5,524 nt of DNA from Marinilabiliaceae bacterium (GTDB lineage Bacteria > Bacteroidota > Bacteroidia > Bacteroidales > Marinilabiliaceae). The stretch spans positions 1 to 5,524 of the forward strand of contig JALVBA010000337.1 of assembly GCA_027010905.1 (NCBI GenBank), written 5' to 3'. Shown piece after piece: positions 1 through 5,524 of this stretch. Under the pieces are notes generated by a model. The model was not told the origin of the DNA, did no database searches, and was given only the letters and a program-made list of their open reading frames with translations. Each line of letters begins with the position of its first letter. Positions within the stretch are counted from its first letter, which is position 1. A program made the position numbers and the translations under genes.

Positions 1-964
1 CCTTTAACAAAAGAGCCTTATCCACCGGTATAACCCCCGGCACTTCACAAACTAATCCTCCGGCCATATTGGCAACACGTGCAATAACATCTGCCGAAAG
101 CCCCATTGCTAGGCAAAGAGCACTAACACTTATCACGGTGTCGCCGGCTCCTGAAACATCCGAGATGTCTCTTATCTCAGCCGGAATAAAGGAGTGCTTT
201 TCAGCATCAGAGATAAAAACACCTTTTTCGGCCAGTGTAATCATAAGCATAGTTATGTTTTTATCTTTTCTAAATCTCTCCGCAGCACTCACAATCTCCT
301 CTCTGTCCTCACTTCCCAAATCAACTTTCATCCCCTCCTTAAACTCCTTAAAGTTGGGTTTGAAGAGTGTTATCCCCTTATAATCCACGAAGTTTCGCTT
401 TTTAGGATCAACAAGTGTTGGTATTCCCTTATCGTTAGCCATGTTAACAACAGGCCTGATAAGCTCTGGAGTGATTACCCCTTTATCGTAATCTTCAAAT
501 ACTATCGCATCAATCTTAAACTTAGTAAGCAGCAGTTCTATTCTGTCTGTTAATGCCTTGGTAATACTCTCAATTACCGGACTCTCCATCTCCTCATCAA
601 CCCGCAGCAGATGTTGATTCTGACTGATTATTCTGGTCTTTACGGTTGTTGTACGGCGAGACGTATAAATGATTCCATCGGGATTAAGCTTCCGTTTAGC
701 CATTAACTCCTCAAATACTCCCCTGTGCATATCGTCACCAACAACACTGCATAGTATTGGTGTTGCCCCCAACGACTGAATATTGAGTGCCACATTTGCT
801 GCTCCCCCCAGCCTGTTCTCCCTACCCGAAGTTGTGATAATTGGAATTGGAGCCTCGGGGGATATTCGTGACACATCGCCCCAAAGGTATGAGTCAATCA
901 TTACATCACCAATAATCAGAATATGATATTGGCTAAAAAGATTAAATATCTGTTCCGGATTCAT
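1..964 (-). CDS. hldA: D-glycero-beta-D-manno-heptose-7-phosphate kinase (PfkB family), 3' end cut by the window edge
   Basis: The minus strand is open from an ATG at 964-962 to the left edge: 321 codons and no stop. The product is a ribokinase/PfkB-fold sugar kinase that closely resembles the N-terminal kinase domain of HldE/RfaE, which phosphorylates heptose 7-phosphate at C1 in the cytoplasm to make ADP-heptose for the LPS core. Visible marks are GDVMIDSYLWG (19-29) followed by SRISPEAPIPI (32-42), the PfkB signature 1 region GGAANVALNIQSLGA (53-67), VDPKK (185-189), KPNFKEF (202-208) and the C-terminal signature DVSGAGDTV (269-277). Asp275 is the expected catalytic base. The usual Thr of TGAGD is Ser271, a mild change. 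HldE has a nucleotidyltransferase domain after about residue 320; in Bacteroidota the kinase usually stands alone, so perhaps only about 10 residues are missing, though a fusion beyond the edge cannot be excluded. No Shine-Dalgarno is seen. A generic PfkB sugar kinase is the alternative, but the SRISPEAP block favours heptose kinase. Confidence 0.86.
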   Translation of the reverse strand, partial: MNPEQIFNLFSQYHILIIGDVMIDSYLWGDVSRISPEAPIPIITTSGRENRLGGAANVALNIQSLGATPILCSVVGDDMHRGVFEELMAKRKLNPDGIIYTSRRTTTVKTRIISQNQHLLRVDEEMESPVIESITKALTDRIELLLTKFKIDAIVFEDYDKGVITPELIRPVVNMANDKGIPTLVDPKKRNFVDYKGITLFKPNFKEFKEGMKVDLGSEDREEIVSAAERFRKDKNITMLMITLAEKGVFISDAEKHSFIPAEIRDISDVSGAGDTVISVSALCLAMGLSADVIARVANMAGGLVCEVPGVIPVDKALLLK

Positions 965-989
965 ATTTGTATTCGCTGCTATTTCGACT

Positions 990-997
990 CAAAGATA
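990..997 (-). promoter_or_regulatory. Predicted -7 promoter element upstream of hldA
   Basis: Read on the minus strand this is TATCTTTG, an exact match to the Bacteroidetes -7 consensus TAnnTTTG. It lies 25 bp upstream of the hldA ATG, so the predicted leader is about 20 nt. A TTG lies upstream, but only 13 bp away, too close for a standard -33 element, so the upstream half is weak. The element suggests that hldA is transcribed separately from lpxH. The rest of the 126-bp gap (965-1090) holds no convincing terminator. Confidence 0.5.
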
Positions 998-1090
998 AAA
1001 AAAATTGGAACAACAGGTGGCTGAAAAAGGGTAAAACGAAAAGAGATGTAAAAGGGATTCTGAAGAATAAATAGTATTTAGACAATCTCT

Positions 1091-1858
1091 CTATTTTTCA
1101 AAAAACTTCAGTCTCAGCTCCTCTCCGTCAAACTCGGCATAAGAGAAATTGTCAACCCAATCGCCGAGATAGATTATTTTACTGTTACTGCTTAATGGAA
1201 TCTCTTTTGCGATATGCCTGTGGCCAAAAAGAAAATAGTTTATTTCAGGGTTATCCTTCAGGTACGCTTTGGCATAGAGAACCTGCCACTCCATATCATC
1301 GCCCCAATAATACGACTTGTGCGACTGCTCATTTTTAGTACGGCTTTTAACCGACCACTGTCTGGCAAAACCGATACCAATATCGGGGTGTAGTTTCGAG
1401 AAAAGCCACTGAGCAGAACGGTTACGAAAAAGACGTTTCATTAGTTTGTACCTCCGGTCTGTAGTCCCAAGCTCATCGCCATGGGAAATGAAAAAGTTCT
1501 TATCATTGATATTGATGGCTAATGCATCGTGATGAACAGTCACTCCACACTCTGTTGGGAGGTAGTCAAACAGCCACACATCATGATTACCTGTAAAAAA
1601 ATGTATCTCTATTCCCGAGTCAGAGAGCTCGGCAATCTTACCCAGAAAACGGGTAAACCCTTTGGGAATAGAGTATTTGTATTCGTACCAAAAGTCAAAA
1701 ATATCTCCCACAAGGTAGATTACATCGGCACTATCCTTAATGGAATCGAGCCATGAAACAAATCTCACTTCGTGCTCACGTGGATTTTTAATGTATGGGG
1801 CACCCAGATGTAAATCGGATGCAAAATATATCTTCTTACCCTCTTTCAAATTGGACAT
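1091..1858 (-). CDS. lpxH: UDP-2,3-diacylglucosamine diphosphatase LpxH
   Basis: The 255-residue product is a calcineurin-like metallophosphoesterase of the LpxH family. It hydrolyses UDP-2,3-diacylglucosamine to lipid X and UMP, the fourth step of lipid A synthesis, at the cytoplasmic face of the inner membrane. All five metal-binding blocks are present in order: DLHLG (Asp15, His17), GDIFDFW (Asp52), GNHD (Asn91, His92), HGDE (His126) and GHRH (His213, His215). The GDIFDFWYEY stretch after the second block, the helical insert around 135-185 and the total length fit LpxH rather than a general phosphoesterase. There is no signal peptide, as expected. The ATG at 1858 gives a start just ahead of the first beta strand; its leader is AT-rich without a Shine-Dalgarno. 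It begins 20 bp after the stop of the upstream lipoprotein gene on the same strand, so the two are probably co-transcribed. With hldA next, this is a small LPS-biosynthesis neighbourhood. Confidence 0.92.
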   Translation of the reverse strand: MSNLKEGKKIYFASDLHLGAPYIKNPREHEVRFVSWLDSIKDSADVIYLVGDIFDFWYEYKYSIPKGFTRFLGKIAELSDSGIEIHFFTGNHDVWLFDYLPTECGVTVHHDALAININDKNFFISHGDELGTTDRRYKLMKRLFRNRSAQWLFSKLHPDIGIGFARQWSVKSRTKNEQSHKSYYWGDDMEWQVLYAKAYLKDNPEINYFLFGHRHIAKEIPLSSNSKIIYLGDWVDNFSYAEFDGEELRLKFFEK

Positions 1859-1878
1859 TAATTCAGTTAATAATCAGT

Positions 1879-3063
1879 TTATTTCATGAGTTCTCTCATC
1901 TTCTCCTCTAACCTCTGTCCATAAAGGTCTTTTCCTATAACTTCCCCTTTTCTGCTAAATATAAAGTTAGAGGGGATTCTTTTCACATTGTACTCCTTTG
2001 CCGGTATCGACTCGGTATAACGCAGGTCACTAACATTAATCCATGGCAGATTATCCGTTTTGATAGCATTCTCCCAAAGCACTTTACTTCTGTCGAGAGA
2101 TACCTGATAGATCTCCAGACCCTTATTGTGATATTTATTATAGATACTTTTTAGCGAATTGTTGGCACTGCGTGATGTCTTATCCCAGGAGGCCCAAAAA
2201 GATAGTATCACTACCTTTCCTTTTAGTGAAGATAGTTTTACTACCTCGCCATTAATGTTCTTCTCTACAATATCGGGGAAACTACTGGTATCAGCATTTT
2301 TAATTACTGATTTCCAACTCTCCTCTTTGCGCTGCTCCGACTTCGCCCGTAAAACGTAGTTATAAAGATGTTTCACCCGTTCTGATTCAGGATAGAGAAG
2401 ATTAAGGCTTGTTGCAACGGTAGCATAATATATCTGATCCTTTTTATCCATGATGTTCATCACCATAGTATTGTCATCCCATCGCTGAAACAAAGCGTAA
2501 TAACTTGCAAAAGAACGGGGATTATCCATGACAAAATCACCAATAAACTTTTTATGATTGTCTATGGCATCATTAATTTTGTTAATAACCTCTTGCTGTT
2601 TCTTAGCATCCGCTTTATCAGCGACGTTGTACTCTTTTATTAATTCACCAACAGTACTCTTCAGCTTCAACAACTGTTTATTAAGTATCTGAATATATGC
2701 TGAGCCAATGGAGTTTCTGATCTTATATCCCCCTGCAAAATTATCCGCATCAGCAAATACTTTAACTGTCTCTATTGAATCGAGAAGCAGGGTAATTAGT
2801 CCTGAGCTCGGAAGGTTTAAAAGATAAAATGTTGGTTGATTTAACCGGTCTCCTTTAAAAGAAAACTCTCCCTTATCTGTAAGTTTTACCGAATCGATGG
2901 GATAACTTGTTGCCAATCCAAGTTTCTCAAAATAGAGTTGCTTCCCTTTTGCATTCTCTATTTTACCTTCAACTTTAAACTGATCTTTTGTAGAACAGGC
3001 TGTAATTATAAAAATGATGGGTAGTAATAATTTAATAATCTTCATGTTGTGTAAATTAAACAT
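1879..3063 (-). CDS. Lipoprotein with DUF4369-like and thioredoxin-fold (TlpA-type) domains lacking the CxxC cysteines
   Basis: The 394-residue product starts with a lipoprotein signal: MKIIKLLLPIIFIITAC, with lipobox ITAC and Cys23 as the predicted lipidated residue, so it should sit in the envelope facing the periplasm or the surface. Residues about 29-110 look like DUF4369 (beta-rich, FKVEGKIENAKG, later DSVKLTDKGEFSFKG). Residues 120-255 are mostly helical and charged. Residues 262-394 form a TlpA/AhpC-type thioredoxin fold: GKVVILSFWASW (282-293), the cis-proline region KRIPSNFIF (361-369) and the strand KGEVIGKDLYG. Where TlpA proteins read WASWCxxCR, this one reads WASWDKTSR: Asp294 and Ser297 replace both cysteines, so disulfide exchange is not expected. 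The start is uncertain: ATG 3063 has an AGGGA about 9 bp upstream, while ATG 3045 (residue 7) gives a more typical signal peptide and may be the true start. Its function is unknown; it could bind a ligand or support envelope assembly. It is probably first in an operon with lpxH. Confidence 0.88.
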   Translation of the reverse strand: MFNLHNMKIIKLLLPIIFIITACSTKDQFKVEGKIENAKGKQLYFEKLGLATSYPIDSVKLTDKGEFSFKGDRLNQPTFYLLNLPSSGLITLLLDSIETVKVFADADNFAGGYKIRNSIGSAYIQILNKQLLKLKSTVGELIKEYNVADKADAKKQQEVINKINDAIDNHKKFIGDFVMDNPRSFASYYALFQRWDDNTMVMNIMDKKDQIYYATVATSLNLLYPESERVKHLYNYVLRAKSEQRKEESWKSVIKNADTSSFPDIVEKNINGEVVKLSSLKGKVVILSFWASWDKTSRSANNSLKSIYNKYHNKGLEIYQVSLDRSKVLWENAIKTDNLPWINVSDLRYTESIPAKEYNVKRIPSNFIFSRKGEVIGKDLYGQRLEEKMRELMK

Positions 3064-3117
3064 TTATAATATCCCTATCTACAATGGATACTCCGTTATC
3101 GTAAAATTCAAACTCTC

Positions 3118-3125
3118 CAAAGATA
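3118..3125 (-). promoter_or_regulatory. Predicted -7 promoter element for the lipoprotein-lpxH operon
   Basis: On the minus strand this reads TATCTTTG, an exact TAnnTTTG match and the same octamer as found upstream of hldA. It lies 54 bp upstream of the first possible ATG (3063), giving a leader of roughly 45-65 nt depending on the start used. No clean -33 TTG is present at the expected distance; the upstream DNA is a run of A and T. The call rests on the -7 match and its position. Confidence 0.45.
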
Positions 3126-3196
3126 ATTTTTATTTTTTATCTAAAGAAGAAATTAACTCTGTATTAAAAAATGTAGCATAAGAAGATAATTTTTAT
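3120..3196. repeat. Pair of 14-bp direct repeats in the divergent promoter region
   Basis: The 14-mer AAGATAATTTTTAT occurs at 3120-3133 and again at 3183-3196, 63 bp apart start to start. The first copy overlaps the predicted leftward -7 element and the second touches the rightward one. It could be a regulator binding site shared by both promoters. Because the region is very AT-rich, chance or promoter convergence is also possible. A 10-bp perfect palindrome, GAATTAATTC, lies at 3221-3230 in the predicted leader of the rightward gene. Confidence 0.35.
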
Positions 3197-3203
3197 ATTT
3201 TTG
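3196..3203 (+). promoter_or_regulatory. Predicted -7 promoter element for the CoA-transferase gene
   Basis: TATTTTTG is an exact match to the Bacteroidetes -7 consensus TAnnTTTG. It lies 42 bp upstream of the ATG at 3246, predicting a leader of about 35 nt. At the expected -33 position (near 3171) the sequence is ATG rather than TTG, so that half is weak. With the leftward element at 3118-3125 it makes this a divergent promoter region. Confidence 0.5.
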
Positions 3204-3245
3204 CACAAAAATAATATAGAGAATTAATTCTTCAACAAAGAGATT

Positions 3246-4547
3246 ATGAAATACAAAGCAGTAAGTGCAGAAGAAGCGGTAAAAGTTATTAAGGATGGCG
3301 ACAGGGTACACCTTAGCAGTGTTGCTGTAACACCACGGATTTTATTAGATGCGATGGTAAATCGTGGACGTAAAAAGGAGATTAAGAATGTTACGATTCA
3401 ACATATTCATACCGAAGGAACGGCTTGCTATGCCGACCCTGAATTTGAAGGTATATTTCAGTTAGAATCATTTTTTGTGGGAGGTAATGTGCGTAAACAG
3501 ACACAGGCGGGATATGCTGACTACATCCCTGTGTTTTTAAGTGAAACACAAAAACTTATTCGTCAGGGATATCTTAACGTAAATGTCGTGATGATTCAGG
3601 TTTCACCTCCCGATAAGCATGGCTTTGTCTCTTTGGGAACATCTGTTGATGCAACTCTGGCAGCAATTGAAACAGCCGACACAGTAATTGCTCAGGTTAA
3701 CAAATATGTTCCAAGAGCCTGGGGAGATGCGATGATTAATATTAAGGATATTGATGTTTTTGTTGAAAAAGATATCCCCCTTCACGTTCACAACAATGCT
3801 CCTATCTCAGCAGTAGAGCAAGCTATCGGCAAGAATGTTGCCGGATTGATTGAGGACGGAGCCTGCCTGCAGATGGGTATTGGAGGTATCCCCAATGCTG
3901 TACTTGCAGAGCTGACAAATCACAAAAACCTTGGTGTTCATACCGAAATGTTCTCCGATGGCTTACTGCCTTTAGTGGAGAGCGGTGTTGTAAACGGTAA
4001 GGCAAAACAGATTGATAAAGGTAAAATTGTAGCCTCATTTCTGATGGGCTCACAAGCTCTTTACGATTTTATTGACGACAACCCAATGGTTGCGATGATG
4101 GATGTATCGCACACCAACGGCATTCACGTTATACGTAAAAACCATAAAGTTACAGCCATAAACTCAGCTTTGTCGATAGATATTACCGGACAGGTTTGTG
4201 CCGACTCTATCGGTACTACTTTCTATTCGGGTGTAGGCGGACAAATTGACTTTATTCGTGGTGCCGGACATTCAGAGGGAGGTAAGCCAATTATTGCCAT
4301 GCCTTCGGTAACATCAAGAGGAATATCAAAAATTACCCCTACACTGATTGAGGGTGCAGGAGTGGTTACCACTCGCGCTAACATGCACTGGTTTGTAACT
4401 GAATTTGGAGCTGTTAATCTATATGGTAAAACGCTTCAAGAAAAAGCTCGTTTGATAATCTCTATTGCTCACCCCGACCATAGGGAGAGCTTAGACAAGG
4501 CTGCCTTTGACCGATTCGGACCTCACTATCACTATGTGAGAGGATAG
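3246..4547 (+). CDS. Acetyl-CoA hydrolase/transferase family protein (4-hydroxybutyrate/butyrate/acetate CoA-transferase type)
   Basis: The 433-residue cytoplasmic protein matches the family with an N-terminal acetyl-CoA hydrolase/transferase domain (about 5-185) and a C-terminal domain (about 265-420). It moves coenzyme A between short-chain acids such as acetate, butyrate, propionate, succinate or 4-hydroxybutyrate through a glutamyl-CoA thioester. Glu234 in HTEMFSDG matches in context and number the catalytic Glu238 known in Clostridium aminobutyricum 4-hydroxybutyrate CoA-transferase. Other conserved blocks are QVSPPDKHGFVSLG (118-131), GIGGIPNAVL (211-220), SFLMGS (264-269) and GGQIDFIRGA (331-340). 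The length is typical and the gene is intact. The start follows a weak purine stretch (AAAGAG) and a predicted TAnnTTTG promoter. It stands alone, with no butyrate, succinate or aminobutyrate pathway genes in view, so the substrate cannot be fixed. The family is sure; choosing transferase over hydrolase is inference from the AbfT-like motifs. Confidence 0.92.
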   Translation: MKYKAVSAEEAVKVIKDGDRVHLSSVAVTPRILLDAMVNRGRKKEIKNVTIQHIHTEGTACYADPEFEGIFQLESFFVGGNVRKQTQAGYADYIPVFLSETQKLIRQGYLNVNVVMIQVSPPDKHGFVSLGTSVDATLAAIETADTVIAQVNKYVPRAWGDAMINIKDIDVFVEKDIPLHVHNNAPISAVEQAIGKNVAGLIEDGACLQMGIGGIPNAVLAELTNHKNLGVHTEMFSDGLLPLVESGVVNGKAKQIDKGKIVASFLMGSQALYDFIDDNPMVAMMDVSHTNGIHVIRKNHKVTAINSALSIDITGQVCADSIGTTFYSGVGGQIDFIRGAGHSEGGKPIIAMPSVTSRGISKITPTLIEGAGVVTTRANMHWFVTEFGAVNLYGKTLQEKARLIISIAHPDHRESLDKAAFDRFGPHYHYVRG

Positions 4548-4579
4548 TGAATTAGGGAAAATCTGAATTGTACGAGTTA

Positions 4580-5407
4580 TCAATAAGATTCTATTTTATC
4601 ATTCATAATATTGAGTGATTCCGGAAGCCAAACTCTATAGCAAGTATTCGAATCCCAACTATTTCCTGCAGAGCCAAAATCACAAAAATGGATTTGTGAT
4701 GGCTCTTCAGAAGTGGATGCAATTCCTGTTCCTAATTTTAACGGTGCAGTAAACGATAACCAAACTCCCCGGGGTTTGGTGTCCGAAACCTTGAGGTCGA
4801 CAAAACTATTTTTGTTCTGAATTACCGCCGCTTCATCAACAAATCCGTCGTTGAAACGTGAATCGCGAGCCAAGGCAATTGGTTCACGCAAAATAGCAGC
4901 ATGACCATTCAGTTTTACGAGTCGACCACGTAGATCAAGTTGCAGTTCTATTTTATCATCCTCTTTCCACTCACGTGCTATTTTTGCATATCCTTCTGAT
5001 GCAATCCCTTTAACTTCCTCTCCATTTACAAAAATCGAATTTTGCCTGCTCCAGTCAGGAATACGGAGAGCAATTGTAAAATTTTTCGGGTTCTTTGGAA
5101 ATACAGATAATGAAATTTTATCCCCTTCAGGATAACTTGTTTTTTGTTTGAGAGTAACTTCATTATTATCTGACAGGTTAAATTGAGCAGAAAAATCGGA
5201 ATATAAATTTATATATACTTCACCGGGAGATGTCATCACTGCAAAACGTGGAATCATCATGTAACCTCTCGAGCCGTTGGCTACGCAGCAATTAATGTTC
5301 ATCCCGCATTGGTGTGCCGAATCTCCACGAGAACCTTCCAGTGGACTGTACATCTCTATTCTCGTTCCATCGTATTTTGTTGAGGCCATAAGTGCATTAT
5401 AAAAACC
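4580..5407 (-). pseudogene. C-terminal remnant of a GH127 beta-L-arabinofuranosidase (DUF1680 family), 5'-truncated
   Basis: The frame encodes the last part of a GH127 enzyme, a family that removes beta-L-arabinofuranose from plant glycans. The first ATG, at 5389, gives 269 residues, but recognisable sequence continues upstream of it as GFYNAL (to about 5407). The frame stays open only to 5434 and meets TAA at 5437-5435, so the ATG is not a natural start. Family marks, numbered from that ATG, are the DGTRIEMYSPLE block (8-19), the double cysteine in NCCVANGSRG (Cys34, Cys35) and a normal C-terminal end, FGSAGNSW followed by RVWLP. In Bifidobacterium HypBA1 the equivalent cysteine pair includes the nucleophile Cys417 and the Zn ligand Cys418. 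The general acid Glu322 and Zn ligands Glu338 and Cys340 lie in the missing part, as does most of the catalytic barrel. Full-length members are over 600 residues, so more than half is gone and no activity is expected. It converges on the CoA-transferase gene, 32 bp apart. The break lies next to a probable mobile element. Confidence 0.82.
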
Positions 5408-5446
5408 TGAGTTCGATATAAGAATTATGATTTTTTATTTTGTAAA

Positions 5447-5507
5447 AAGGATTGTTTTAGTTATCTTAAAGCATTGAGCAACAAAAAGATAACATAAAAC
5501 AATCCTT
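5447..5507. repeat. Near-perfect 21-bp inverted repeat (hairpin) ending at a start codon
   Basis: The arms are 5447-5467 (begins AAGGATTGTTTTA, ends GTTATCTT) and 5486-5507 (begins AAGATAAC, ends TAAAACAATCCTT). They are complementary over 21 pairs, with one unpaired A at 5494, and flank an 18-nt loop (5468-5485). The right arm ends immediately before the ATG at 5508. In RNA this would form a long stem covering the whole translation-initiation region of the gene that starts there. It could be a terminal repeat of a mobile element, a fold-back structure limiting transposase translation, or both. Confidence 0.7.
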
Positions 5508-5524
5508 ATGAATAAGAACGTAAA
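5508..5524 (+). CDS. Possible 5' start of an unidentified gene, perhaps a transposase
   Basis: An ATG directly after the inverted repeat opens a frame reading MNKNV and then leaves the window. Only five complete codons are visible, far too few to recognise a family. Its position beside a broken GH127 gene makes a transposase the most likely guess. There is no visible Shine-Dalgarno; the entire upstream region is the hairpin arm. It may equally be a chance ATG. Confidence 0.3.

Larger units (their letters stand above)
5438..5524 (+). mobile_element. Possible left end of an insertion-sequence-like element that broke the GH127 gene
   Basis: GH127 similarity stops abruptly between about 5407 and 5437. 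It is followed by AT-rich DNA, a long inverted repeat and an ATG pointing away from the remnant, the usual arrangement at the end of an insertion sequence. The outer boundary is not defined: no target duplication can be seen because the other end lies outside the window. I cannot assign a family. A deletion that fused the remnant to an unrelated gene is the main alternative. Confidence 0.4.

Noticed and set aside
69..553. Plus-strand open frames at 69-383 and 194-553
   Set aside because: They lie opposite the heptose kinase gene, show no recognisable motifs, and the minus-strand frame there has clear PfkB signatures.
703..897. Minus-strand 64-codon frame
   Set aside because: It is a different frame inside the kinase gene and has no family features.
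1057..1068. Palindrome ATTCTGAAGAAT downstream of lpxH, considered as a terminator or operator
   Set aside because: The stem is 5 bp with a 2-nt loop and no T-run in the lpxH direction; it is too short to support a call.
3603..4053. Minus-strand frames opposite the CoA-transferase (3603-3791, 3823-4053)
   Set aside because: They are shadows of a strongly conserved coding region on the other strand, with cysteine- or arginine-rich nonsense-like products.
4522..4540. Stem CTCAC/GTGAG near the end of the CoA-transferase gene, considered as a terminator
   Set aside because: It is only 5 bp, lies inside the coding sequence and has no T-run after it.
5436..5442. TATTTTG as a promoter element reading into the right-end ATG
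   Set aside because: It is one base short of the TAnnTTTG spacing and lies in a simple T-rich stretch.

Overview
The window looks like chromosomal DNA from a Bacteroidota (Bacteroidetes) bacterium, most likely of the order Bacteroidales. It is AT-rich. Start codons follow AT-rich leaders with little or no Shine-Dalgarno sequence. Three intergenic sites match the Bacteroidetes -7 promoter element TAnnTTTG exactly. The gene families also fit: a DUF4369-plus-thioredoxin lipoprotein, a stand-alone heptose kinase, LpxH, a class of acetyl-CoA hydrolase/transferase common in this phylum, and a GH127 arabinofuranosidase. The species cannot be named from the sequence alone.

Left half, all on the minus strand (1-3063): transcription runs leftward. 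A predicted lipoprotein with a thioredoxin-fold domain (1879-3063) is followed after 20 bp by lpxH (1091-1858), the lipid A pathway UDP-2,3-diacylglucosamine diphosphatase. After a further 126 bp comes a PfkB-family D-glycero-beta-D-manno-heptose-7-phosphate kinase (1-964), whose last few codons lie beyond the left edge. The lipoprotein and lpxH look co-transcribed; the kinase appears to have its own promoter. The two enzymes serve lipid A and LPS inner-core heptose synthesis, so this is a cell-envelope block. The lipoprotein has lost both cysteines of the thioredoxin CxxC site.

Centre (3064-3245): a short, very AT-rich divergent promoter region separates the envelope block from a rightward gene (3246-4547) for a CoA-transferase/hydrolase of the acetyl-CoA hydrolase/4-hydroxybutyrate CoA-transferase family, with its catalytic glutamate present.

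Right end (4580-5524): a minus-strand remnant of a GH127 beta-L-arabinofuranosidase keeps only the C-terminal part and is cut off around 5408-5437. Next to the break is a long near-perfect inverted repeat (5447-5507) that ends exactly at an ATG reading out of the window. The simplest reading is that an insertion-sequence-like element disrupted the GH127 gene, but its family and its other end are not visible. The window holds no RNA gene or CRISPR array that I can see. I see no convincing undescribed multi-gene system; the most unusual items are the cysteine-less thioredoxin lipoprotein and the start-codon hairpin beside the broken GH127 gene.
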